In this document: positions 36,643 to 45,127 of the stretch, piece by piece
Numbering within the stretch: position 1 is the first letter of the stretch
How the letters are laid out: every line of letters begins with the position of its first letter
Assembly: GCA_031256795.1 (NCBI GenBank)
Contig: JAIRPW010000011.1
Coordinates: 1-64,000, forward strand
Length of the DNA: 64,000 nucleotides
Source of the DNA: Zoogloeaceae bacterium
GTDB taxonomy: Bacteria > Pseudomonadota > Gammaproteobacteria > Burkholderiales > Rhodocyclaceae
Direction of reading: 5' to 3'
Notes under the pieces: model-generated
The model's input: the letters and a program-made list of their open reading frames with translations, nothing else
Database searches by the model: none
Told to the model about the DNA's origin: nothing
Program-made: the position numbers and the translations under genes

Positions 36643-37456
36643 TCGCATGGTAAGGGCGGTTATTGACGCGGTAGAAAATAAAGAGATTCCCGGTGAGCAA
36701 TATAAGGCGATATTGATTGACGAAGGGCATGATTTCCAGCAAGAATGGCTTTCCTTGCTCAGGGGAAAAATGCTGAAAAAAGGAAAGGATTCATTGTTTT
36801 TGTTTCTTTATGATAAAGCGCAGTCCATTTTCAAAACAGGAAAAGTGAGTCTGAAAAGTGCGGGAATAGACGCAGTGGGACACAGCGTCACATTAACTAA
36901 AAACTACCGCAACACAAAGAAGATAATGGAGTTTGCCTATAAGTTTGCGCAGAATTATTTTGGAATGGACGAATCTTGCGAGGATATTCCGTTATTGAAG
37001 CCTGAGTCTGGCGGCGATGAGGGCGAATCTCCTGCGCTGAAGTCTTGTGATTCTTTTGTGTCAGAAATAGACTTTGCAAAACAATGTATATTGAAATGGC
37101 GTAAAAACGGCGTTCGTTTCTCGGAAATTGCAGTGTTTTATCCGCAGAAAAAACACGGCGAGCAATTACGTAAGGTATTTGATAAAAACAACATCCCATT
37201 TAACATAGGTAAAGAGCCTTCCAAAGGAGCATTGACTTTGCTGACAATGCAAAGCTGCAAGGGGCTTGAGTATAAGAGAGTAATTCTTCTTGGTATTGAC
37301 GATCTGCACAATGATTTCGATGCCGCCGCGCGCGGAAACGCGCGATTACTTTATGTTGCGATGACGCGCGCACAAGAATATCTTGTAATAGTCGGTTCAG
37401 GAAAGAGCGGGAAATGGCTTGACAAAATGAGAGGCCATGCGAATTATAATAATTAA
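36605..37456 (+). CDS. NERD/UvrD-type helicase, C-terminal part (out of frame with the N-terminal part)
   Basis: A 283-residue frame carrying the rest of the helicase: ILIDEGHDFQQEW (motif II), LTKNYRNTKKIMEFA (motif IV region), LTMQSCKGLEYKRVILLG (motif V) and LLYVAMTRAQEYL (motif VI). Removing one G from the 36616-36626 tract joins it to the upstream frame and gives one protein of about 644 residues with all helicase motifs intact. Nothing else is damaged, so the gene looks switched off rather than decayed. It probably is not translated on its own. Confidence 0.85.
   Translation: MACLGGGVKDRPDRMVRAVIDAVENKEIPGEQYKAILIDEGHDFQQEWLSLLRGKMLKKGKDSLFLFLYDKAQSIFKTGKVSLKSAGIDAVGHSVTLTKNYRNTKKIMEFAYKFAQNYFGMDESCEDIPLLKPESGGDEGESPALKSCDSFVSEIDFAKQCILKWRKNGVRFSEIAVFYPQKKHGEQLRKVFDKNNIPFNIGKEPSKGALTLLTMQSCKGLEYKRVILLGIDDLHNDFDAAARGNARLLYVAMTRAQEYLVIVGSGKSGKWLDKMRGHANYNN
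36616..36626 (+). repeat. Homopolymer G11 at the frame break of the NERD-helicase
   Basis: Eleven consecutive G residues exactly where the two helicase frames meet. G10 (or G13) restores a continuous frame; G11 as assembled is OFF. Transcriptional slippage could also produce some full-length protein. Confidence 0.93.
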
Positions 37457-37561
37457 TAATTTTCTTTTTTCGGAAAACTTAACGTAAATGAATTTCTTCT
37501 TGCGGGAAACCGCACTGGGCGAAGCGCCATTCAGTTCAGTCAGAAGGCGCTTCGCGCCGAC

Positions 37562-37879
37562 TTACGCTTTGGGAGCGGGCTTGTCCGAGCGTTTCATGTA
37601 GGAACGTTTGGTTTTGACAAGGTCTCCAACGGGAGGTATCAATAAATCCGGCGGCAGAACTTCCAGCGCGTCTGCCAGTTTGCAGATATTTTCCAGCGAG
37701 ATATTGCGATGCCCCCGTTCGACGCTGCCAAGATAACTGCGCGCCACGCCGGATTCGTTCGCCAGCGTTTCTTGTGACCATCCATGCTTTCGTCTGAGTT
37801 CCGCCAGACGCAGACCAAATTCTTTTTGCGCGCGCGCCTTGAATTCCGCACTGTGCTTTTTTCGATCAATAGTGTTCAT
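37562..37879 (-). CDS. XRE-family helix-turn-helix regulator
   Basis: A 105-residue protein from the ATG at 37879. The HTH covers about residues 20-75: LRLAELRRKHGWSQETLANE, GVARSYLGSVERGHRNISL, KLADALEV. The basic tail KTKRSYMKRSDKPAPK is unusual. It is convergent with the NERD-helicase, whose end lies 105 bases away. It may belong to the same acquired unit or regulate its own promoter. Confidence 0.9.
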   Translation of the reverse strand: MNTIDRKKHSAEFKARAQKEFGLRLAELRRKHGWSQETLANESGVARSYLGSVERGHRNISLENICKLADALEVLPPDLLIPPVGDLVKTKRSYMKRSDKPAPKA

Positions 37880-37911
37880 CTGTACTCTTCCACAAAAAAA
37901 ACTAACATTAC

Positions 37912-37928
37912 AGAGATAGTCTCTATCT
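37912..37928. promoter_or_regulatory. Candidate operator upstream of the XRE regulator
   Basis: AGAGATAGTCTCTATCT contains two overlapping inverted repeats (AGAGA-TAG-TCTCT and GATAG-TCT-CTATC), 33 bases before the regulator's ATG. An HTH dimer could autoregulate there. Inference from symmetry only. Confidence 0.4.
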
Positions 37929-38118
37929 AGCCACGCCCTATAAGTACCCGCTCTATAAATGACAAAAATTAAGAAAAATAAGTGATTGACATAGTCGGCA
38001 GACAGACGAAAGCTGTCGCCGAAAGCGGATGTTGGAGAAATTTTCAGGAGTATTTGCCGGGACTTCCCGCGGCAAACGCGCCTGTTTGGGAGCGGAAAGG
38101 CGCGCGTCGCGCGGCAAA

Positions 38119-38685
38119 TCAGCTTCTGGGACGCCAGAGAATATCTTCTTGTTGGGCGTGGCGGTTTAAGGCGCGGGCGAGGAGGAAAAGAAAATCGGAA
38201 AGGCGGTTGAGATAGCGGCGGGACTCCCCATGCGTCGTTTCTTCCGGGAGCCGCGAGAGCGCGACCAGCGTCCGTTCGGCGCGGCGGCAAATGGCGCGCG
38301 CCAAATGCGTCTGCGCGGCGGCGCGGCAGCCGCCGGGCAGAATAAATTCTTTGAGGCGGGGCAAATCCGCGTTCAAACTTTCTGCCGCGCGTTCCAGAAA
38401 ATCAATGTGCGCCTCCTGAATTCTCGTGGTTTCCGGCAGGCTCAGCTCGCCGCCCAAATCAAACAGGTCATGTTGCACCGTTTGCAGCGCGCTGCGCGCT
38501 TCCTGCGGCAGTTCTTCGGCGAGAATCAAGCCCAGCGCGGAGTTGAGTTCGTCAATATCGCCGATGGCCTGGATGCGCGGGGCGCTTTTGCCAAGCCGCG
38601 CGCCATTGGCCAGACCGGTTTCGCCCTGATCTCCAGTGCGGGTGACGATGCGGGAAAGGCGATGGCCGGAGCGGGAAGTGGGCAT
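38119..38685 (-). CDS. Cob(I)alamin adenosyltransferase, PduO type
   Basis: About 188 residues from the ATG at 38685. It transfers adenosyl from ATP to cob(I)alamin, making coenzyme B12. Typical segments are VTRTGDQGETGLANGAR, RIQAIGDIDELNSALGL, FILPGGCRAAAQTHLARAICRRAER and YLNRLSDFLFLLARALN, including the conserved RRAER and NRLSD. The length is usual for the PduO/MMAB family. No cobalamin biosynthesis genes are adjacent, so it may serve salvage. Confidence 0.92.
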   Translation of the reverse strand: MPTSRSGHRLSRIVTRTGDQGETGLANGARLGKSAPRIQAIGDIDELNSALGLILAEELPQEARSALQTVQHDLFDLGGELSLPETTRIQEAHIDFLERAAESLNADLPRLKEFILPGGCRAAAQTHLARAICRRAERTLVALSRLPEETTHGESRRYLNRLSDFLFLLARALNRHAQQEDILWRPRS

Positions 38686-38866
38686 GGTTTTTTTCCTGGG
38701 CAAGGGGAGGCGCCGGATAAGGAACAGAATTGCGGAAGGACGCCGCGCTGATTATACTGGCAGTGTTTTTTTATAGGCGAACAGACGCGACGTCAGCAAG
38801 ATGCGGACGGAGAATCCGTGAAGCCGACGGTGTGGGCGTGTTATCTCAAGTAAAGCGTAAATTTGA

Positions 38867-39604
38867 ATGAATAACCTGAAACTCGACGCCTGTATCGCGC
38901 AACATCAGGGGGATCGCAAAGAGCAGCAGGATCGTCTGGCTCTGGTCGGGCATTCCAGCCTGCCGGGAGTGGCGCTCGCGGTGGTAGCGGACGGCATGGG
39001 CGGGCATACCGGCGGAGCGCTGGCGGCAGAGCAGGTGGTGCATACCTTAAGCACCGACTTTCTGCAATGGCGCGGCGAAGACGCGCAGAGCATGATCCGC
39101 GAAGCCTGTTTTGAGGCGCACGCGATGATCAAAATCTCCCGTTTCATCAACGAAAAAGACCCGCACAGCACGGTAATCGCGCTGGTGCTGCAAAAAAAGC
39201 GCGTATTCTGGGGTTATTGCGGGGACAGCAGACTGTACGCTTTTCGGGGCGACGAGCTGCGCACGCGCACCATTGACCATTCCTGGGTGGAGCATCTTGT
39301 CCGGCAGGGAAAACTCACGCCGCAAGAGGCTGAACACCATCCCAATAAAAATGTGCTGATTACCTCCTTGGGCGGCGCGGAAGCCCCGCATCTGGATTTT
39401 GGCCGCCTGGATGATTTGCAGGAAGGCGATAGCTTTCTTTTGTGTTCGGACGGTCTATGGGCCTATTTTGACGTACAGGAGCTGGGGCGGATTATTCAGG
39501 CGGGCCGCGCGCGCGAAGTGGCGGACAAACTGATTCGCATGGCGCGGGTGCGCGCCGCAGGCAAAGGAGATAATTTGTCGCTTGCGTTGCTGAAATTTCA
39601 TTGA
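38867..39604 (+). CDS. PP2C-family serine/threonine protein phosphatase
   Basis: A 245-residue metal-dependent phosphatase. Motifs: DRKEQQDR, VVADGMGGHTGG (metal-binding Asp and Gly), GYCGDSRLYAFR, TIDHSW, LLCSDGLWAYF and GKGDNLSLALL. No partner Ser/Thr kinase or type VI secretion genes are next to it, so its target is unknown. Confidence 0.92.
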   Translation: MNNLKLDACIAQHQGDRKEQQDRLALVGHSSLPGVALAVVADGMGGHTGGALAAEQVVHTLSTDFLQWRGEDAQSMIREACFEAHAMIKISRFINEKDPHSTVIALVLQKKRVFWGYCGDSRLYAFRGDELRTRTIDHSWVEHLVRQGKLTPQEAEHHPNKNVLITSLGGAEAPHLDFGRLDDLQEGDSFLLCSDGLWAYFDVQELGRIIQAGRAREVADKLIRMARVRAAGKGDNLSLALLKFH

Positions 39605-40074
39605 GCCGTCATGCAGAATTGGGCGTAAATACTTCAATTTGCGCTTGCTTTTCGGCGAGGCGGCGTATTTTGTATTGCTTGCTTTTTTTCTAGTGTTGCG
39701 CAAGGAGAATACGGGAAACGCAATGCGCGCTCGCGGCAAAATTTCGAGGATAGGTTTGGGCTGGGCGCGCTACCGTATCCAGACTTTGCCGCGGAAACGG
39801 CGATAAGGTAAACGCGCGCTGAATTTCTTCGCTGTCCGCGAATTTCTTGCTAAAAACCGGAAAACTTTCAGAAGGGCAGACGGCGGAGAGCGAAGCGCGA
39901 GAGGGCGGGGATTCAGACAGGCGTCCGGTTTCGGACGCGCTGACTTATTGCAACGCAAGGATCGCCGCGAGCGTGAAATATTTACGCAGATTTCGCATAT
40001 TGGCTTATTCTATTTCGCTTTAGAGCGGCGCGTACCGCCGTGTTTTTGGTTTTTATTCCGGGAGAGGAATTTCC
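39605..40074. other. Long intergenic region without a recognised gene
   Basis: Neither strand shows a convincing protein-like frame. The 40 bases before the following ATG include GGGAGAGGAATTTCC, a plausible ribosome binding site. No clear terminator, repeat or RNA family is visible. Confidence 0.5.
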
Positions 40075-41124
40075 ATGTCAGTGCTTTTTTCGCCTGTGCG
40101 CATCGGGGAGATCGTTTGTCCCAATCGCGTCGTTATGGCGCCAATGACCCGCTGCCGCGCGGACGCGCAAAACGTTCCAACCGCGATGATGGCGGAATAT
40201 TACGCGGCGCGGGCGTCGGCGGGATTGATTCTTACCGAGGGCGTGCCGGTTTCGCCGCAGGGCGTGGGCTATCCAAATGTTCCGGGTTTGTGGAACGCGG
40301 CGCAGGTTGAAGGCTGGCGGCGGGTGACTGAGGCGGTGCATCGGGCGGGCGGGCGGATTGTCGCGCAGCTTTGGCATGTGGGCAGAGTTTCCGATCCGGA
40401 GTTTTTACATGGGGAATTGCCGGTCGCGCCCTCGGCGATTGCTTTGGAGGACCATATTCGCCTTGTGCGCCCCATGCGTCCTTATGTGACGCCGAGGGCG
40501 CTGTTGACGGAAGAAATTCCCGGCATTGTCGAATCCTTCAAAAAAGCCGCGCAAAACGCGCGGGAGGCGGGATTCGATGGGGTGGAGCTGCATGCCGCCA
40601 ACGGCTACCTGATGGATCAGTTTTTACAGGACAGCACCAACCGCCGCGAGGACGCCTATGGCGGTTCGCTGGAAAATCGCGCGCGTCTTTTGCTGGAGGT
40701 CACGGACGCCCTGATTTCCGTATGGGGCGCGGGGCGGGTTGGCGCGCATTTGTCCCCGCGCTGCGATGCGGGCGGCATGGGAGACAGCGATCCTGCCGCC
40801 ACTTTTTCTTATGTTGCCCGCGCCCTGGGCGAACGGCGAATTGCCTTTATTTTTACGCGCGAAGCCCAGGGAGAAGGTTTGCTGGGGCCGACATTGAAAA
40901 AAGCGTTTGGCGGCGTACTGATTGCCAACCAGGGTTTGGACAAGGCGAGCGGCGAGCGCGTTTTGGCGGCGAACGACGCGGACGCTATCGCCTATGGCGT
41001 GCCGTTTATCGCCAACGCGGACTTGGCGCGTCGTCTGGCGGAGGATTTGCCCTGGAACGCGCCGCGCCCGGAACTGTTTTATGTCGGCGGGCGCGAGGGC
41101 TATCTGGATTATCCCGTGCTGTAG
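40075..41124 (+). CDS. Old-yellow-enzyme family NADH:flavin oxidoreductase
   Basis: A 349-residue FMN enzyme of the NemA/OYE group, reducing activated alkenes or nitro compounds with NADPH. Recognisable are VVMAPMTRCRAD, QLWHVGRVSDPEF, FDGVELHAANGYLMDQFLQD, STNRREDAYGGSLENRARLL and the C-terminal GVPFIANADLARRL. The catalytic pair HAAN and Tyr of the family are present. Physiological substrate is not known. It lies just before the hopanoid-type gene with a 36-base gap. Confidence 0.92.
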   Translation: MSVLFSPVRIGEIVCPNRVVMAPMTRCRADAQNVPTAMMAEYYAARASAGLILTEGVPVSPQGVGYPNVPGLWNAAQVEGWRRVTEAVHRAGGRIVAQLWHVGRVSDPEFLHGELPVAPSAIALEDHIRLVRPMRPYVTPRALLTEEIPGIVESFKKAAQNAREAGFDGVELHAANGYLMDQFLQDSTNRREDAYGGSLENRARLLLEVTDALISVWGAGRVGAHLSPRCDAGGMGDSDPAATFSYVARALGERRIAFIFTREAQGEGLLGPTLKKAFGGVLIANQGLDKASGERVLAANDADAIAYGVPFIANADLARRLAEDLPWNAPRPELFYVGGREGYLDYPVL

Positions 41125-41160
41125 AAGCGCCGCAAGTTCAATTCCGCGTTGCTTTCGCCT

Positions 41161-42897
41161 ATGCCGGTAGAGCATTACGAGAATTTTCCGGTCGCCTCAT
41201 TTCTGCTGGCGCGCGCGATGCGCGCGCCGATTGAGGCGATTTACCGTTTTGCCCGCGCCGCGGATGATTTGGCCGATGAGGGGGATGCGCCGGATGAGGC
41301 GCGGGAGGTCGCGCTGGCGAATTTCGCGGCGGAACTGGATCGTCTGGAAGCGGGGACGCCCTCTTCTTCCCCGATTTTTTTGCCGCTTGCGGAGGCGGTG
41401 GCGCAATATCGTTTGCCGGTAGACCTTTTCCGCGATCTTCTGTCGGCCTTTGCGCAGGATGTGCGCAAAAAACGCTATGCCACTTACGCGGAAGTGCTGG
41501 AGTACAGCCGTCGTTCTGCGAACCCGATCGGGCGGCTGGTGCTTGCGGTGTGGGAAGGGGCTACGGGCGGCGCGGTGACGGAAACCATGCGCGCGCAGTC
41601 CGACGCGATTTGTTCCGCTTTGCAGTGCGTCAATTTTTGGCAGGACGTGGCTCTGGATTGGCAAAAGGGGCGCGTGTATTTGCCGGAAGAAGAGATGCGG
41701 CGCTTTGGCGTGGAAGAGGCGGAGCTTGCGGCAATGGCGGAAACCTGGCAATCCGGCGGCGCGTTGCGCTTGTCTTCGCGCTGGCGGGAGCTGATGGCGT
41801 ATCAGGTGACGCGGACACGCGCGCTCATGGAGACGGGCGCGTCGCTGGCCGCTTCGCTTTCCGGGCGTCTGGCCTGGGAAGTGCGTCTTTCTGTCGAGGG
41901 CGGTTTGCGGATTTTGGAGAAAATGGAGCGGAGCGGCTATGACGTGTTTTGCCATCGTCCGGTATTGCGCGGGAAAGATTGGTGTCTTATGGCGGCGCGC
42001 GCGGGGTTTCAGTTCGCGGGACTGTCTTTTTTCCGCCGTCCGCTGATGACGCCTGAACGATATTGTCGGCAAAAAGCCGCGCGCAGCGGCTCCAGTTTTT
42101 ATCTTGCGTTTCGGTTTCTTCCCGCGCGAAAACGCCGGGCGATGAACGCGCTGTACGCTTTTTGCCGGGAAGCGGATGACGCTGTGGATGACGCCGGTGC
42201 GGAGAAGGACGCCGCGCGGCGGCTTGCGTTTTGGCGCGGGGAGATCGCGCGGGTATACGCGGGAAAGCCGCGGCATCCGGTGGGCTTTGCGCTGCTGCGG
42301 GCGCGCGAGGAGTTTTCTCTGGAGCGGGAGCATTTTTTTGCGCTGCTGGAGGGCATGGAAATGGATTTGCGCGGGACGCGCTATCCTGATTTTGCGGCGC
42401 TGTCGTTGTACTGTTATCGCGCGGCCGGCGTGGTGGGGCTTTTGTCCGCGCGAATTTTTTCACGGGAATCCGGGAAAGATACGGCGGAGTACGCGCGGAA
42501 TTTGGGGATCGCCTTTCAGTTGACCAATATTCTGCGCGACGTGCGCGAGGACGCGCGTCGCGGGCGGATCTATCTGCCGCGGGAGGAGTTGCGGCAGTAT
42601 GGCGTAACGGAGGAGGACCTTTTGCGGGGGCGGGATTCGGAGGCTTTTCGCGCGCTGATGCGCGCGCAGTGTCGGCGCGCGCGGGATTTTTATGCGCGCG
42701 CGCTGGGCGTATTCGCTTCGCTGTCCGCGGAGGAGCGGAAAAACCAGCGTCCTGGTCTCATGATGGCGGCGGTATACCGCGCCTTGCTGGAAGAAATGGA
42801 ATGCGCGGATTTTGCGGTATTGCGCCGGCGCGTTACGCTTTCCGCCGGACGAAAACTTTGGCGTATGGGGCGAGTTTTTTTCACCGGGCGGTTGTGA
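41161..42897 (+). CDS. HpnC-HpnD fusion, squalene (hopanoid precursor) synthase-like
   Basis: About 578 residues from the ATG at 41161. The N-terminal 280 residues are HpnC-like, with HYENFPVASFLL, RAADDLADEGD and NFWQDVALDWQKGRVYLPEE. The C-terminal 290 are HpnD-like, with YCRQKAARSGSSFYLAFRFL, FCREADDAVDD and TNILRDVREDARRGRIYLP. Normally these are adjacent separate genes. HpnD makes presqualene diphosphate and HpnC converts it to hydroxysqualene. Each half retains both aspartate-rich motifs, so both could be active. The third enzyme, HpnE, and a squalene-hopene cyclase are not in the window. Fusion is supported by an uninterrupted frame. Confidence 0.9.
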   Translation: MPVEHYENFPVASFLLARAMRAPIEAIYRFARAADDLADEGDAPDEAREVALANFAAELDRLEAGTPSSSPIFLPLAEAVAQYRLPVDLFRDLLSAFAQDVRKKRYATYAEVLEYSRRSANPIGRLVLAVWEGATGGAVTETMRAQSDAICSALQCVNFWQDVALDWQKGRVYLPEEEMRRFGVEEAELAAMAETWQSGGALRLSSRWRELMAYQVTRTRALMETGASLAASLSGRLAWEVRLSVEGGLRILEKMERSGYDVFCHRPVLRGKDWCLMAARAGFQFAGLSFFRRPLMTPERYCRQKAARSGSSFYLAFRFLPARKRRAMNALYAFCREADDAVDDAGAEKDAARRLAFWRGEIARVYAGKPRHPVGFALLRAREEFSLEREHFFALLEGMEMDLRGTRYPDFAALSLYCYRAAGVVGLLSARIFSRESGKDTAEYARNLGIAFQLTNILRDVREDARRGRIYLPREELRQYGVTEEDLLRGRDSEAFRALMRAQCRRARDFYARALGVFASLSAEERKNQRPGLMMAAVYRALLEEMECADFAVLRRRVTLSAGRKLWRMGRVFFTGRL

Positions 42898-42899
42898 TT

Positions 42900-45104
42900 G
42901 TGACGCAGCGGACTTTTTTTTCTGCTCTGTTGTGCGGGGTCCTGCTGGGCGCTTGCGGCGGCGCGGAGGAGGGGCGCGCGGTCTGGAATAATCCGTACTC
43001 TTTTGACGCGGGGGAGGGAGAGCGGCGCGGCGCGACGTTGTATTCCTCCTTTATTACGCGCCCGCGTTTTTTGGACCCGGCCAAGTCTTATACGGAAGAC
43101 GAATTTGTTTTCCTTTCGCAAATTTATGAGCCGCCTTTGCAATATCACTATCTAAAACGTCCTTATGTCTTGCGTCCGGCGACGCTTGCCAAAATGCCGA
43201 CGGTGCGGTTTTTTGACGCGCAAGGGCGCGCGCTGCCGGAAAACGCCCCGGCGGAGGCGGTGGCCGAGAGCGTATATGAATTGACGCTGACCCCGGGGCG
43301 GCTTTATCAGCCGCATCCGGCCTTTGCGCGGGACAAAGGCGGGCGGGCGCTCTATCTTGATCTTTCGTCTGCCGCGCTTGCGGATAAATATGGCGTCGGC
43401 GATTTTCCTGAAACCGGCGCGCGGGAGGTGCGCGCCGCAGACTATATCTATCAGCTGAAGCGTTTGGCGCATCCCAGGCTGCATTCGCCGATTTTCGGCA
43501 TGATGGCGGAAAAGATCGTAGGGCTGAAAGAATTGGCGGAGGCGCTGCGCGCGGAAGACCGGGCGCGTCCGGGCGCGTGGCTGGACCTTGACCGCTATGC
43601 GCTTTCCGGAGCGACGGCGCTGGATGACTATACCTGGCAGGTGCGGGTCAAGGGGCGGTATCCGCAGTTTTTGTATTGGCTGGCGCTGCCGTTTTTCGCG
43701 CCCATGCCGCGCGAGGCGGATCGTTTTTTTAATCAGCCGGGCATGGCGGAAAAAAACATAACGCTGGACTGGTGGCCGGTAGGCAGCGGCGCTTTCATGC
43801 TGACGGAAAACAATCCGAACCGGCGCATGGTTTTGCGGCGCAATCCGAATTTTGCGGGGGAAACCTATCCGTGCGAAGGCGCGGAGGGGGACGCGGAAAG
43901 CGGTTTGCTGGCGGATTGCGGCAAGCCGCTGCCTTTTTTGGACACGGTGATTTTTACGCGCGAAAAAGAGGCGATCCCGTATTGGAACAAATTTTTACAG
44001 GGCTATTACGACGCCTCTGGAATCGCGTCCGACAATTTTGATCAGGCGGTGCGCATTGACGCGGCGGGCGGCGCGGCCTTAAGCGACGATATGCGCGCGC
44101 GGGGCATTCGCCTTATGACTTCCGCGCGGCTGTCTACGTTTTATCTTGGGTTTAATCTTTCCGATCCGGTTGTGGGCGGCCTGGACGAGGCCGCGTGCAA
44201 ATTGCGTCAGGCGATTTCCATCGCGCTGGATCAGGAAGAGTTTATTTCCATTTTTCTGAATGGCCGGGGGACGCCCGCGATGAGTCCTTTGCCGCCGGGA
44301 GTCTTTGGTTTTGAGGCGGGCGAAGCGGGCATGAATCCTTACGTGTACGACTGGAAAGATGGCGCGCCAAAGCGGAAAAGTCTGGCGGAGGCAAAGCGTT
44401 TGCTGGCGGAGGCAGGGTGGCCGCGCGGTCGCCGCGCGCAAAGCGGAGAGCCGCTTGTGCTTTATCTGGACACGACGGCGGAAGGCATGGGCAGCAAGCC
44501 GCACCTGGATTGGCTGACGCGGCAGCTCAAAAAAATTGATATTCAGCTGTCCGCGCGCGTGACGGATTACAACCGTTTACAGGACAAATTGAAAAAAGGC
44601 GCGTTTCAGCTTTTTTTTCTGGGCTGGAACGCGGACTATCCAGACCCGGAAAATTTCTTTTTCCTTTTGGCGGGGAGCGAGGGGCAAATGAAATATGGCG
44701 GGGAAAACCACGCCAATTATGAAAATCCAGAATTTGACCGCCTGTTCTCGCGGATGAAAGCGATGGACAACACGGCGGAGCGGCTGGAAATCATTCGGCA
44801 AATGCGGCGTCTGGCGCAACACGACGCGCCCTGGGTGTATGCCTTTCATCCGCAAACTTATACGCTTACGCATTCCTGGCTCAAGAACAAAAAACCGGGG
44901 GAGGTGATCAACAACACGCTGAAATACCAGCGCGTGCGGACAGAGGAGCGGGCGCGGGCCTGGGCGGACTGGAATCCCCCGCGCCGCGCGCCGTTTTTCG
45001 CGTTGCTGGGCGTTTTGATTTTTGGGGGAGGGGTGGTCGCGTTTCTTTATTGGCGGCGGGAGCGGCGTCTCGGAATACAAAACGCCGACGCGCGCTTTGG
45101 TTGA
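42900..45104 (+). CDS. Oligopeptide-type extracellular solute-binding lipoprotein (family 5) with C-terminal membrane helix
   Basis: About 734 residues from a GTG at 42900; a GTG at 42894 is also possible. The lipobox is LLGAC (Cys near residue 20). The body is the OppA/DppA-like family 5 fold, with KSYTEDEFVFLSQIYEPPL near the N-terminus, the domain 2 segment LRQAISIALDQEEFI and YPDPENFFFLL. Unusually, a hydrophobic helix (FFALLGVLIFGGGVVAFLYW) sits near the C-terminus, so both ends would be membrane-anchored. No permease or ATPase genes are adjacent. Such large orphan binding proteins exist in betaproteobacteria; the ligand is unknown. Confidence 0.8.
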   Translation: MTQRTFFSALLCGVLLGACGGAEEGRAVWNNPYSFDAGEGERRGATLYSSFITRPRFLDPAKSYTEDEFVFLSQIYEPPLQYHYLKRPYVLRPATLAKMPTVRFFDAQGRALPENAPAEAVAESVYELTLTPGRLYQPHPAFARDKGGRALYLDLSSAALADKYGVGDFPETGAREVRAADYIYQLKRLAHPRLHSPIFGMMAEKIVGLKELAEALRAEDRARPGAWLDLDRYALSGATALDDYTWQVRVKGRYPQFLYWLALPFFAPMPREADRFFNQPGMAEKNITLDWWPVGSGAFMLTENNPNRRMVLRRNPNFAGETYPCEGAEGDAESGLLADCGKPLPFLDTVIFTREKEAIPYWNKFLQGYYDASGIASDNFDQAVRIDAAGGAALSDDMRARGIRLMTSARLSTFYLGFNLSDPVVGGLDEAACKLRQAISIALDQEEFISIFLNGRGTPAMSPLPPGVFGFEAGEAGMNPYVYDWKDGAPKRKSLAEAKRLLAEAGWPRGRRAQSGEPLVLYLDTTAEGMGSKPHLDWLTRQLKKIDIQLSARVTDYNRLQDKLKKGAFQLFFLGWNADYPDPENFFFLLAGSEGQMKYGGENHANYENPEFDRLFSRMKAMDNTAERLEIIRQMRRLAQHDAPWVYAFHPQTYTLTHSWLKNKKPGEVINNTLKYQRVRTEERARAWADWNPPRRAPFFALLGVLIFGGGVVAFLYWRRERRLGIQNADARFG

Positions 45105-45127
45105 TTTTTTGCCGCGAAGGGGGTTTC

